32,046 bases of DNA from Bacteroidia bacterium (GCA_040880525.1 JBBDIG010000029.1:1-32046); one strand, 5' to 3'. Shown: positions 6,116 to 14,218, numbered from the stretch's first letter. Translations and numbers: made by a program. The notes: generated by a model not told the origin, from the letters alone.

Positions 6116-9100
6116 ATGAATTTGATCAAACTTTTCCTGTTCGCCTTTGCGATGCTGATCTTCTGTCCACAGCAGACTTCAGCTTCACACATAATGGGCA
6201 GCGATATTGGCTGGAAGTGTCTTGGCAACGACAGCTTCCTCATTACAATTACCATCTATCGTGATTGCAACGGTGTGACAACTTCAGCGAATGCCATAGG
6301 GATAAGCGGTATTGGATGTAGCTTTAGCCAATCCATCTCTACCACACTAAGTTCTCCGATAGACATAACGCCAATATGCAAGGGAAACTGTACCCGGTGC
6401 ATTGGTGGGAGTTCGAGTTGTAGTTTTCCTTATGGAATTCAGAAACAATATCTCACTGGTATTGTGGACTTAAGCAGCGTAAACTGTTGCGATTTTCGAC
6501 TGAGTCTTCAAGCCTGTTGCCGAAACTCTAATATTACTACCGGAGCAGACGACCAGAACTATTACACAGAGGCTTTTTTTAGCAAATGCGACACCCCATG
6601 TAACAACTCTCCCAGATTTATGGAAGAGCCAGTAAGAATTCTTTGTGTCAACCAGTGCTTCATAGGGAATCTGGGTGCAGTAGATGGTGATGGAGATTCG
6701 TTGGTTTATTCGCTTACCCCACCTTTGCAAAGCAGTGGAACGAATACTAGTTGGAACAGTCCGTATACGTATTTTAGACCTCTCTATTTTGACCAGTTTC
6801 CTAACGCAAATACCGCTTTCAACTATCCCCAATGCAGGGGATTTCATGTGGACAGCTTTACTGGCGAATTCAGGTTTAAGCCACGACAGGCCCAAATTAG
6901 CATTTTTGCTATGAAAGTGGAAGAATACAGGAATGGGAATAAAATAGGAGAGCTAAGGCGAGACATGCAAACAATCATTATGAATTGCCCTAGTGTAAAT
7001 GGTGATGTTCAACTTAGCGGAATAGACAGTACGCAAAGTTATCTTGCCGAAGCATGTGCAGGTGAGAGTTTGTGTTTTGAAGTGGAATCCTACGATTCTG
7101 ATTTAACAGATTCGGTGAAATTAAGCTTCGACAGCTTGTATATTTCCGGAGCTACGTTCGTTACTTCTACCAATAAGCGTTATCAATCCGGTATTTTTTG
7201 CTGGACGCCTCAAATATCTGATACTGGCAGAACCCATTATTTTACGGTCACCGCAGCAGATAATGATTGCCCGTTTCCATATTCTATCACCAAGAGGTAT
7301 GGCGTATATGTTTTTCCTGATTCCATCTCCGGAGCTGCAGGAAAGAATCTGACGCTTTGTGAGAATGACAGCGCTATACAATTGCTTGCAAAACTTACAG
7401 GCGGTACCTGGACAGGGCCGGGTGTGCAGGATTCTATATTCCATCCCGGTGTTGCGGGTGCGGGAGCACATACACTGCTATATAGTTTTCAGCGAGCCAC
7501 CTGCAACTACGAAGATTCCATTGAGGTAACGGTTCTTCCAAACCCGATTGCAGGATTCACGGCCACCCCTGCTTACGGGCCGGTTCCACTAACCGTGGCC
7601 TTTACCGATACTTCTAAGGGTACAATCGCGCTGTGGAAATGGGATTTTGGCGACATGGATTTAGACTCCGTACAGCATCCAACCCATGATTATTTGTCTC
7701 CTGACACATTCGATGTTGGCTTAATTGTAACCGATTCAAATGGCTGTAGTGATTCCGTGCTTCTGAAAGATAGCATCATAACCATCGCTGCGGGCATTAA
7801 CTTTACTGTTTGCCAGAACGATGAGGTGCGTGTGTTGAAGGGTTCCCATGATGTCGGAAACTGGTCGGGAGCAGGCGTGGCCGATTCCCTTTTTGATCCT
7901 TCCATTGCAGGCACAGGAAAGCACTGGCTTCTTTACACTGTTATGATAAACGGGGTGTCTGTAAGCGATTCATTGGAGGCCACCGTGCTGCCAAGTCCTG
8001 TTGCAAAATTTTCGGCATCTCCTGAGAGCGGACCCATACCCCTCAACGTTCAGTTCTCCGATTCGTCTGCCGGAAATATTGTGCAATGGCAGTGGGATTT
8101 AGGTGATAATGCCTTTGACTCAGTTCAGCATCCAACCTACAATTACCAGTCTATTGACACTTTCGATATTGGGTTAATTGTAACCGATTCAAATGGCTGT
8201 CGTGATTCTGTGCTTCTGAAAGATAGCATCATAACCATCGCTGCGGGCATTAACTTTACTGTTTGCCTGAACGATGGGATACAGGTGTTGAAGGGTTCCC
8301 ATAATGTCGGAAACTGGTCGGGAGCAGGCGTGGCCGATTCTCTTTTTGATCCTTCCAATGCAGGCACAGGAACGCACTGGCTTATTTACACTGTTATGAT
8401 AAACGGAGTATCGGTAAGCGATTCGCTGGAGGCCACCGTGCTGCCAATTCCTGACGCACAATTTTCGGCCTTTCCGGAGAGTGGTCCCGTACCGCTCAAC
8501 GTTCAGTTCTCCGATTCGTCATTGGGAAATATTATTCGATGGAAGTGGGATTTTGGTGACTCAGGAAGGGATACTTTACAGCATCCATCAAATTTTTATA
8601 CTACCGTTGACACTTTCGATGTGCAGCTCGTGGTAATAGATTCCGTGGGTTGTTCAGATACGCTGTTGCGCAAGGATTACATAAATATAAGCGAGGCCCT
8701 CTATGCCGGGCCGGACTTTGATCTTTGCAGTAATCTGAACCCTAAGCTGCTATCAGGGTATCCCACAGGAGGAGCCTGGACCGGGCCTGGCGTGACAGAT
8801 TCACTGTTCGATCCAGCTTTAGCGGGAACAGGATCGCATTTACTCATTTATACTGTCATCATAAATGGTGTATCCTTCAGCGATTCTTTAGCGGCTACAG
8901 TGAATCCGGTTCCTGTTGCAGGATTCACAGCTATGCCATTAAACAGCCCGTTGCCCGTAACGGTGCAGTTCAATGATACCTCATCAGGCATGATTGCTAA
9001 ATGGCAATGGGATTTTGGAGACTTCTCCGCTGACAGCATAGTTTCTCCGGCACACTCATATTCACTACCCGACTCCTTTGACGTCAGCTTAGTTGTCACT

Positions 9101-10342
9101 GATTCTTTGGGTTGCCGCGATACAGTTGTTAAAAAGGAGTACATCGTGGTGGTAGATTCAGTAGATGCCGGAGCTGATATTACCGCTTGTAAGAATGCCG
9201 GAACCTTGAATCTGGTCGGGGCGCCCGCTGGAGGCACCTGGTCCGGAACGGGTGTGACCGGTTCGCTATTCGATCCTATGGTAGCAGGTATCGGTAGCCA
9301 TACTTTGACTTATACGTTCCAGATTAGAGGTTCGGCATTTAGTGATTCATTGCGTGCCGATGTTCTTGCCCCGCCTCAGGCAAACTTCTCAGCAATACCG
9401 TTCCTTGGTTTTGCTCCTCTGTCCGTTAACTTCACAGACTCCTCTACTGGTAAAATTGCACGCTGGGAGTGGAATTTCGGTGATTTTTCATTTGATAGTA
9501 TTCAGCACCCCAAACACCTTTATTTGTCACCGGATTCCTTTGACATAAGTCTCATCGTAGAGGATTCGATGGGTTGCCGGGACACATCCACACGCCCGGA
9601 TTATGTCTGGGTGGTAGACTCTGCTTATGTCGGCACCAAAATTCATGCATGTAATAATGATTTACCCGCACTGCTGCCAACCCATCCGCAGGGAGGACAA
9701 TGGTCAGGTCCGGGGGTGCAGAACGATGTTTTTTATCCTGGTGTGGCAGGAGTTGGAGCTCATTGGCTGGTTTATACCATCAACTATTCGGGTGATAATA
9801 GTAGTGATTCGGTTGAGGTTATCATCACATCCGCTCCGCAAGCAGGCTTCCAAGCTTCTCCACTCACGGGTGCATTGCCGCTAACGGTGAATTTCAGCGA
9901 TACTTCTGTTGGTAACATTGCGAAATGGCATTGGAATTTTGGCGATACTTCCACCTCCAATAATCAGCACCCGGCTCATGATTATCACAATGTCGGAACC
10001 TACACGGTCAGCCTTTTTGTTGAAGATTCACTAGGTTGCAGGGATACAAGCCAAGTCTCCAACATGATAAATGTGTTGGTCGGCATCCAAGAAGATAACA
10101 AAACCAGCCTCTTCCTCGTCTATCCAAATCCAGTGAAGAACGAACTGGTGGTGCGCACAGCCTCCGTTTGCCGCGATTGCCGTATTCAACTCATCAGCAG
10201 CGAAGGCCGGGTAGTGTGGGATGAAATGTTTAACCAGCAGGAGCTACGCATGCACCGAGGTGAGCTGTCTGCCGGGACTTATGTGCTGCGGTTTGTAGGA
10301 ACAAAAGGGAATGTAGCGGTGAGGAAAGTTGTGTTGGAGTAA
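6116..10342 (+). CDS. Giant PKD-repeat T9SS surface protein, 1408 aa
   Basis: A signal peptide (about residues 1-23, ending near TSASHIMG) leads into a cysteine-rich N-terminal domain (24-293) of the kind that starts many Bacteroidota PKD and gliding-associated proteins: SHIMGSDIGWKC, then IYRDCNG and QACCRN. Then come alternating modules: a short domain with GGTWTGPGVQDS..F.P..AG.G.H, and a PKD domain with WDFGD and a V.L.V.DS.GC strand. PKD domains start near residues 478, 629, 780, 935, 1088 and 1242, six in all. Residues ~1333-1408 are a type A sorting domain (VYPNPVKNELVV ... LSAGTYVLRF ... VVLE). It is probably a surface adhesin or fibre. Modules 2 and 3 are near-identical in DNA. No partner gene is adjacent. 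Confidence 0.9.
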   Translation: MNLIKLFLFAFAMLIFCPQQTSASHIMGSDIGWKCLGNDSFLITITIYRDCNGVTTSANAIGISGIGCSFSQSISTTLSSPIDITPICKGNCTRCIGGSSSCSFPYGIQKQYLTGIVDLSSVNCCDFRLSLQACCRNSNITTGADDQNYYTEAFFSKCDTPCNNSPRFMEEPVRILCVNQCFIGNLGAVDGDGDSLVYSLTPPLQSSGTNTSWNSPYTYFRPLYFDQFPNANTAFNYPQCRGFHVDSFTGEFRFKPRQAQISIFAMKVEEYRNGNKIGELRRDMQTIIMNCPSVNGDVQLSGIDSTQSYLAEACAGESLCFEVESYDSDLTDSVKLSFDSLYISGATFVTSTNKRYQSGIFCWTPQISDTGRTHYFTVTAADNDCPFPYSITKRYGVYVFPDSISGAAGKNLTLCENDSAIQLLAKLTGGTWTGPGVQDSIFHPGVAGAGAHTLLYSFQRATCNYEDSIEVTVLPNPIAGFTATPAYGPVPLTVAFTDTSKGTIALWKWDFGDMDLDSVQHPTHDYLSPDTFDVGLIVTDSNGCSDSVLLKDSIITIAAGINFTVCQNDEVRVLKGSHDVGNWSGAGVADSLFDPSIAGTGKHWLLYTVMINGVSVSDSLEATVLPSPVAKFSASPESGPIPLNVQFSDSSAGNIVQWQWDLGDNAFDSVQHPTYNYQSIDTFDIGLIVTDSNGCRDSVLLKDSIITIAAGINFTVCLNDGIQVLKGSHNVGNWSGAGVADSLFDPSNAGTGTHWLIYTVMINGVSVSDSLEATVLPIPDAQFSAFPESGPVPLNVQFSDSSLGNIIRWKWDFGDSGRDTLQHPSNFYTTVDTFDVQLVVIDSVGCSDTLLRKDYINISEALYAGPDFDLCSNLNPKLLSGYPTGGAWTGPGVTDSLFDPALAGTGSHLLIYTVIINGVSFSDSLAATVNPVPVAGFTAMPLNSPLPVTVQFNDTSSGMIAKWQWDFGDFSADSIVSPAHSYSLPDSFDVSLVVTDSLGCRDTVVKKEYIVVVDSVDAGADITACKNAGTLNLVGAPAGGTWSGTGVTGSLFDPMVAGIGSHTLTYTFQIRGSAFSDSLRADVLAPPQANFSAIPFLGFAPLSVNFTDSSTGKIARWEWNFGDFSFDSIQHPKHLYLSPDSFDISLIVEDSMGCRDTSTRPDYVWVVDSAYVGTKIHACNNDLPALLPTHPQGGQWSGPGVQNDVFYPGVAGVGAHWLVYTINYSGDNSSDSVEVIITSAPQAGFQASPLTGALPLTVNFSDTSVGNIAKWHWNFGDTSTSNNQHPAHDYHNVGTYTVSLFVEDSLGCRDTSQVSNMINVLVGIQEDNKTSLFLVYPNPVKNELVVRTASVCRDCRIQLISSEGRVVWDEMFNQQELRMHRGELSAGTYVLRFVGTKGNVAVRKVVLE
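7721..8626 (+). repeat. Near-identical tandem 453-bp PKD modules
   Basis: Unit 7721-8173 and unit 8174-8626 align with a constant 453-base (151-codon) offset. The stretch TTAATTGTAACCGATTCAAA and the ~75 bases after it are almost unchanged; the rest carries scattered substitutions. The other modules of the gene are far more diverged, so this pair is the newest duplication or was homogenised by gene conversion. Confidence 0.75.
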
Positions 10343-10376
10343 AATAAGTTCATCCGCAGCCCGGACTTTCCAAATT

Positions 10377-10440
10377 ATAAACTTCGGCAAAATGTCGCGA
10401 AAGATAGCCGTCACTCGGCACAGTCGGACGACTGAGGGAA
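10377..10440. repeat. R-type REP-like element, diverged
   Basis: ACTTCGGCAAAATGTCGCGA followed by GCCGTCACTCGGCACAGTCGGACGAC matches the R-type element beside the RAYT genes, with several substitutions. No RAYT gene accompanies it. It directly precedes clpB fragment B. Confidence 0.65.
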
Positions 10441-10448
10441 GACACGCT

Positions 10449-10630
10449 CGAAGCCGTTGACGCCCTGGCCAGCCTCGGCTACGAACCGGAATTCGGAGCG
10501 CCCCCCTGAAACGCCTCATGCAGCGCGAAATCCTCAACGACCTCTCCAAGCGCATTCTCTCCGACAACATCAGCCCCGAAGGTAGATCATCGTGGACTAC
10601 ATGGGCGGGAACATCGTGCTTCGGCAACCG
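10449..10630 (+). pseudogene. clpB: clpB 3' fragment B
   Basis: It translates to EAVDALASLGYEPEFGA, then (after a 2-base loss in GCGCGCCCC that brings TGA into frame) RPLKRLMQREILNDLSKRIL, SDNISPEG, and after another small indel IIVDYMGGNIVLRQP. This reaches what looks like the extreme C-terminus of ClpB. It covers the same region as fragment A but differs in sequence, and follows an R-type REP. From 10631 to 10732 I see nothing recognisable. Confidence 0.87.
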
Positions 10631-10732
10631 GATACTTCGTAATGTTGATGTTAGTTTTTGAGTGTTGAGTAGAGAGCGGAGATGCGGGAGTCGTGCAGCT
10701 TTTTTTGATGTCTTTTCTGATTTGGAAAGTTG

Positions 10733-10740
10733 TATTTTTG
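10733..10740 (+). promoter_or_regulatory. Possible -7 box of the caspase operon
   Basis: TATTTTTG fits TAnnTTTG, with a weak TTTTC at 10713-10717 in the -33 position. It would leave a leader of about 120 nt before the ATG at 10866. It is the only match I noticed in the 220 bases upstream of the operon. Confidence 0.3.
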
Positions 10741-10865
10741 TTCGAGGATGAGCGGTAGTGATTTGTGAAAAGGCACAAGCGAATGCCCACACTGAAAGCA
10801 AAAAGAGAGTCTAAAAATTCGATAGTACTAAAAACTAAGTATTCACCGCTAAATTTTCCTTGGCT

Positions 10866-11669
10866 ATGTCAAATCTTACCAGTGAATCTACTCAAGCCAA
10901 AAATGGCTTTGTGGGATCGAATGAGCTGCTCAAGCTTGTAATACAAAAGCTTTCCAGCCAAATACTTCTTTACGGCCTTGGTATGGCCATCCTTCTTATT
11001 GTGGCAGTGATGGTTGTTGGTAAGGAGTATTTAGCCGTTATCGGTAGCATGTTTTTCGTTTTCCTCGTTACCATAATTGGTTATTTATTTTTCGAGGGTA
11101 AGAAGCGCATAGAACAAGCTGATCCAAAAACACTGAATCAACTGGTAACTGCTCAAATGAGCACCATCAAACACAGTGAAGGGGCGAATGGAATGAAACT
11201 CTGGACAACTCGAAAAATACCTTCCATAAGCACCCGCGATATTTCCACAAGGGCAAAAGATGCATCATTCAAGGTAGGAGACAAGATCATAATCCATTTT
11301 CAGCCTGACAGGGATGGCTACCTTACCTTACTAAACATTGGGACCAGTGGAGATATGACTACCCTTTTCCCTAATTCCCTTCAACGAAGCAACATGGTGT
11401 TGGCTAATAGGGAATATACCATTCCTCGGCCTGAGGATGATTTCGAATATATATTACAGGGACCAAGTGGAAAAGAGAAACTTAAGGCCATATTGACTAA
11501 CGAGAACATCGAACTGATGGAGGATAAGCTGGATGACCAAGGAAATTTATTTAAAACGGTTAATGCTGGCCTGGCTGCCCGAAATATCGGGATAATCAAG
11601 AAAAAGGTTTCAGACCTACCTTCGGAAGCCTGGACTGAAACGTCATGTGAATTTGAGGTTGCAGAATAA
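10866..11669 (+). CDS. Two-TM protein with DUF4384-like domain, 267 aa
   Basis: I prefer ATG at 10866 over the in-frame TTG at 10860. Two hydrophobic helices at about residues 33-51 and 57-75 form a membrane hairpin. A soluble C-terminal region (about 125-220) follows with KVGDKIIIHFQPDRDGYLTL, then NIGTSGDMTTLFPN, a break, and ANREYTIP, which looks like DUF4384. DUF4384 domains often occur in the same proteins as caspase-like peptidases, which fits the caspase gene three positions downstream. First gene of a tight four-gene operon (25-base gap to the next). A plausible role is a membrane-bound sensing or substrate module for the peptidase; this is inference. Confidence 0.75.
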   Translation: MSNLTSESTQAKNGFVGSNELLKLVIQKLSSQILLYGLGMAILLIVAVMVVGKEYLAVIGSMFFVFLVTIIGYLFFEGKKRIEQADPKTLNQLVTAQMSTIKHSEGANGMKLWTTRKIPSISTRDISTRAKDASFKVGDKIIIHFQPDRDGYLTLLNIGTSGDMTTLFPNSLQRSNMVLANREYTIPRPEDDFEYILQGPSGKEKLKAILTNENIELMEDKLDDQGNLFKTVNAGLAARNIGIIKKKVSDLPSEAWTETSCEFEVAE

Positions 11670-11694
11670 CACAACTCCTAAATAATTATCAATC

Positions 11695-12048
11695 ATGAAA
11701 ACCTGTTCATCTTGCGGCCATGTCAATCCAGATGAGGCCAAATTCTGCGGCAAATGTGGTAATACACTCTCTGAGCCAAAAACCCAAGTACCCCCTCAAA
11801 CCCATTCCGGGGCTCGAGCCTATTCTTCACCCACTAATGCTTCTAACCCGGAACCAGTTTCGGACGAACTTAAATGGGGTATCATCATAGCAACGATTCC
11901 CTTTTTCCCCTTGGGCATAATCATGGGTATTATTTACATGAATGATCAAAACCCTCAAAAAAAGGCAGTTGGTAAAACTTGGCTTTGGGTGGGTCTTGGT
12001 AGTGTTGTATTGGCTTGTTATTCCTTAGGCCAAATTAACAGCTGGTAG
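11695..12048 (+). CDS. Zinc-ribbon membrane protein, 117 aa
   Basis: A double-CxxC zinc ribbon at the N-terminus (CSSCGHVNPDEAKFCGKC; Cys4, Cys7, Cys18, Cys21) is followed by a Pro/Ser/Thr-rich linker and two hydrophobic segments at about residues 61-81 and 97-114. The ribbon probably faces the cytoplasm. The caspase-like protein downstream ends in a similar ribbon (CTNCGARLSTGLSFCTNC). The stop codon TAG directly abuts the GTG start of the next gene, so the two are surely co-translated. Specific function unknown. Confidence 0.82.
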   Translation: MKTCSSCGHVNPDEAKFCGKCGNTLSEPKTQVPPQTHSGARAYSSPTNASNPEPVSDELKWGIIIATIPFFPLGIIMGIIYMNDQNPQKKAVGKTWLWVGLGSVVLACYSLGQINSW

Positions 12049-12630
12049 GTGCAAGTACTCCAGTATATATTCCGGCTCTTTTGCCATCAGTTGCCCTCAA
12101 GAATGCCCGTATATGCCGGTGAGTCGTTTCCCGTGTGTTTCAGGTGTGGAGGTATTTACCTCGGAATTATATGCGGTTATCTGTTTTGGAAATTAACCAA
12201 GTCTTCAATGCCCGGATTGAAATCATTGTGGATAGTTGGACTTACCATTCCTTTGACCATTGACGGTACTGCTAATTATTTGGAGGTGTGGGATTCTCAT
12301 GGTTGGCTCCGGGCCTTGACGGGACTTCTGATGGGTGTCTCATTGCCCCAGTTTCTTGCGCTATTGAAAGCCAACGATTCCAAACCCATAACTTATTGGA
12401 AAATGTCACTGGCAGTATTGATGTCCCTGAGTATGGGACTAATGTTTATCTACTTGCTGGTAGCCCCTCCGAACGCCACTATTTTCAATTTACTTGCTTT
12501 CATTGTTGCCATGGCTTTATTCAGCTTTCTGACAGATTTGATTGTGCAATGTCCCTTTTTTAAAATTAAATCCCCCGTGAAACTCCCAGTAAAAATTTTA
12601 AAATATGGAAGATTCTCAACCCGTAATTGA
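12049..12630 (+). CDS. DUF2085-family membrane protein, 193 aa
   Basis: The N-terminus carries the DUF2085 signature: FCHQLPSR, then FPVCFRCGGIYLGIICG, followed by several hydrophobic helices (about residues 35-50, 60-80, 90-105, 117-140 and 145-165). The GTG at 12049 is supported because the Cys-His-Gln motif lies before the first internal ATG. Its biochemical role is unknown; the conserved Cys/His/Arg residues suggest metal or redox chemistry at the membrane face. It starts with no gap after the zinc-ribbon gene and overlaps the caspase gene by 26 bases, the tightest coupling in the window. Confidence 0.8.
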   Translation: MQVLQYIFRLFCHQLPSRMPVYAGESFPVCFRCGGIYLGIICGYLFWKLTKSSMPGLKSLWIVGLTIPLTIDGTANYLEVWDSHGWLRALTGLLMGVSLPQFLALLKANDSKPITYWKMSLAVLMSLSMGLMFIYLLVAPPNATIFNLLAFIVAMALFSFLTDLIVQCPFFKIKSPVKLPVKILKYGRFSTRN

Positions 12631-13813
12631 TTCATCATCATCCTATGCCTTAATTATTGGCATTGGAAGTTATGCAGATTCAACGCTAAACTTGAAATGC
12701 ACAAAAGCGGATGCGATGGCCTTTTATAATCTATTGTTGAATAATGCACATGCAGGCTTCAAACCGGAAAACGTGAAGCTTTTGCTTGACCAGGATGCTA
12801 CACTTCTAAATTTAAAAAAAGCGGTGAGCGGCTGGCTGTTTCAAAATGCCAGCACTGAGTCTACGGTTGTGGTTTATTTTGCAGGACATGGCGGACAAGA
12901 ACCGGATAAGGTAGGCAGTGAAAAGGATGGATTGGCCAAATATCTCTTGCCCTATGACTGCGATAAAACCGACTTGTTTTCATCGGCACTTTCAAATATA
13001 GAGTTCGATAGGTTACTAAAAACCATCAAGGCCAGGCGCCTTGTATTTTTTATGGATGCTTGCCACTCCGGAGGATTGTCCCGCTCAGGGTCACGTTCGA
13101 TCGGTATAGTGGAGGACGTCACCAAAAAACTCGCGGAAGGAGAAGGACGTTTGGTTATTGCTTCTGCCAAACCGAATCAACTTTCGTGGGAGGATGAGAA
13201 AATCGGCCATGGAATCTTTACCTATCATTTACTGGAAGCATTGGAAGGTAAGGCTGATACTGATGGCGATGGATATGTATCTATTATAGAAGTGTATAAA
13301 TATCTTGAACAGAAAGTTCCTCTCAGTGTGCGCCAGCGAGCTGATAGTCTCCAGGAGCCTCAATTGTGGGGAGATCTGACTAAAGACATTTTTCTAACCG
13401 CCAATGCGGATTTGGTGAAACAAAAGAAAGCAGAAATTCTTCATGAGATAGAAGAAAGGCGAAAAGCAAATCGTGAAAAACAAAAGCAGTTATTTGAATT
13501 ATTTGAAACTGGAAAAATGGGAAGCGATATTTACAGCGAATCGCTCAACCTGCTTTCAAAGGATGCAGAATCATATAATGGCCAGGAGAAAAGACTCATT
13601 TCCTTGTTGCAGGCGGTTTTGAAAGATGCAATTTCCGTTGAAACATATATGGATATGCGTGAGACAATTATGAGCATTCCGGAAACTGTTAAGGAACGCG
13701 GAGTTCATCAGCAAACCCAACCATCATTTTCCACCGTCTTCTGCACTAATTGTGGCGCCCGGCTTTCGACAGGTCTTTCCTTCTGTACGAATTGTGGTAA
13801 GCGAACGGGATAA
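12605..13813 (+). CDS. Caspase-like (C14) peptidase with EF-hand-like loop and C-terminal zinc ribbon
   Basis: A 402-aa protein. Residues ~12-265 form a caspase-like domain: ALIIGIGSY strand, catalytic His95 in VVYFAGHGG and catalytic Cys153 in FFMDACHSGG, both intact. Residues 218-229 (DTDGDGYVSIIE) match a canonical EF-hand calcium loop, seen in many bacterial C14 proteins. A charged, probably coiled-coil region spans about 270-345, and the tail is a double-CxxC zinc ribbon (Cys380, 383, 394, 397). No signal peptide is seen, so it is predicted to be cytoplasmic. It ends a four-gene operon with three membrane proteins. Bacterial caspases act in regulated proteolysis, often in defence-linked cell death; the trigger and substrate here are unknown. 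Confidence 0.92.
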   Translation: MEDSQPVIDSSSSYALIIGIGSYADSTLNLKCTKADAMAFYNLLLNNAHAGFKPENVKLLLDQDATLLNLKKAVSGWLFQNASTESTVVVYFAGHGGQEPDKVGSEKDGLAKYLLPYDCDKTDLFSSALSNIEFDRLLKTIKARRLVFFMDACHSGGLSRSGSRSIGIVEDVTKKLAEGEGRLVIASAKPNQLSWEDEKIGHGIFTYHLLEALEGKADTDGDGYVSIIEVYKYLEQKVPLSVRQRADSLQEPQLWGDLTKDIFLTANADLVKQKKAEILHEIEERRKANREKQKQLFELFETGKMGSDIYSESLNLLSKDAESYNGQEKRLISLLQAVLKDAISVETYMDMRETIMSIPETVKERGVHQQTQPSFSTVFCTNCGARLSTGLSFCTNCGKRTG

Positions 13814-13831
13814 AATCCGAATCTATCCCTG

Positions 13832-13950
13832 CCAGTCGCTTGGCTCCCGCCAGGTGGCGACTATGTTTAGCCTCTGGCTATAAATGTATAGACTGTGGCA
13901 AAATGCCGCATAACGTAGCTATTACTCGGCACAACCGAGCGACCTGGGTG
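13832..13950. mobile_element. RAYT-less REP pair (MITE/BIME-like)
   Basis: An L-type REP (CAGTCGCTTGGCTCCCGCCA ... GCCTCTGGCTATAAA) is joined directly to an R-type REP (GACTGTGGCAAAATGCCGCA, then ATTACTCGGC-ACAA-CCGAGCGAC). At 948-1646 and 3933-4631 the same two ends flank the RAYT gene. Here about 580 internal bases are missing, leaving a ~119-base element with two structured ends, as expected for a non-autonomous derivative. Confidence 0.7.
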
Positions 13951-13960
13951 AAAATCTACA

Positions 13961-13990
13961 TTTAATCAGAAACGAAATACTTTACCTTTG
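13961..13990 (+). promoter_or_regulatory. Possible promoter, TTTA-N18-TACCTTTG
   Basis: TACCTTTG at 13983-13990 fits TAnnTTTG, with TTTA at 13961-13964 as -33 box. It points at a short reading frame starting at ATG 14015 that now ends after 15 codons, so it may be the relic promoter of a lost gene. Confidence 0.4.
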
Positions 13991-14014
13991 GCGTTAGTAA
14001 CGAAATAGCTTGGT

Positions 14015-14062
14015 ATGATAATCTCCTTTGAAATTAAGAAATATAAACGGGATGCAGCCTGA
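14015..14062 (+). pseudogene. 15-codon remnant, possibly start of a HigB toxin
   Basis: ATG followed by IISFEIKKYKRDAA then TGA. MI.SF is a common opening of HigB-family toxins, and a promoter-like box lies just upstream. A HigB-like C-terminus (EVKIIDYH) lies 1.15 kb downstream before higA. That the two pieces come from one gene is speculation; the piece is too short for a firm assignment. Confidence 0.25.
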
Positions 14063-14106
14063 AGCGGCCCTCAGTCTTCTGTCATAACACCATGTCATTT
14101 CAGAAG

Positions 14107-14218
14107 CAAGAACGGCATTGACCGGGAAATCACTCCCGAAGGGCCAGCCTCGGTTACGAACCCCAATTCGGTGTGTGCTCACTAAAACGCCTCATGCAGC
14201 GTGAAATCCTCCACGACC
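14107..14218 (+). pseudogene. clpB: clpB 3' fragment C, most decayed
   Basis: Nucleotides match fragments A and B: AAGAACGGCATTGACC, then ATCACTCCCGAAG, a 14-base deletion, GCCAGCCTCGGTTACGAAC, and AAACGCCTCATGCAGCG. Translation is broken by the deletion and by substitutions. It covers only the middle of the segment seen in A and B. Same orientation as the other two. Confidence 0.82.

Noticed and set aside
7121-8461. Regularly spaced repeats in the PKD gene as a CRISPR or minisatellite array
   Set aside because: The unit is 453 bases, in frame, and encodes PKD and linker modules; no short direct repeats with unique spacers.
6470-9884. Numerous antisense and shifted ORFs inside the PKD gene
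   Set aside because: They mirror the repeats of the sense frame and show no domain or start signal of their own.
10587-10801. Minus-strand ORFs upstream of the caspase operon
   Set aside because: They overlap clpB fragment B in antisense and have low-complexity, non-family sequence.
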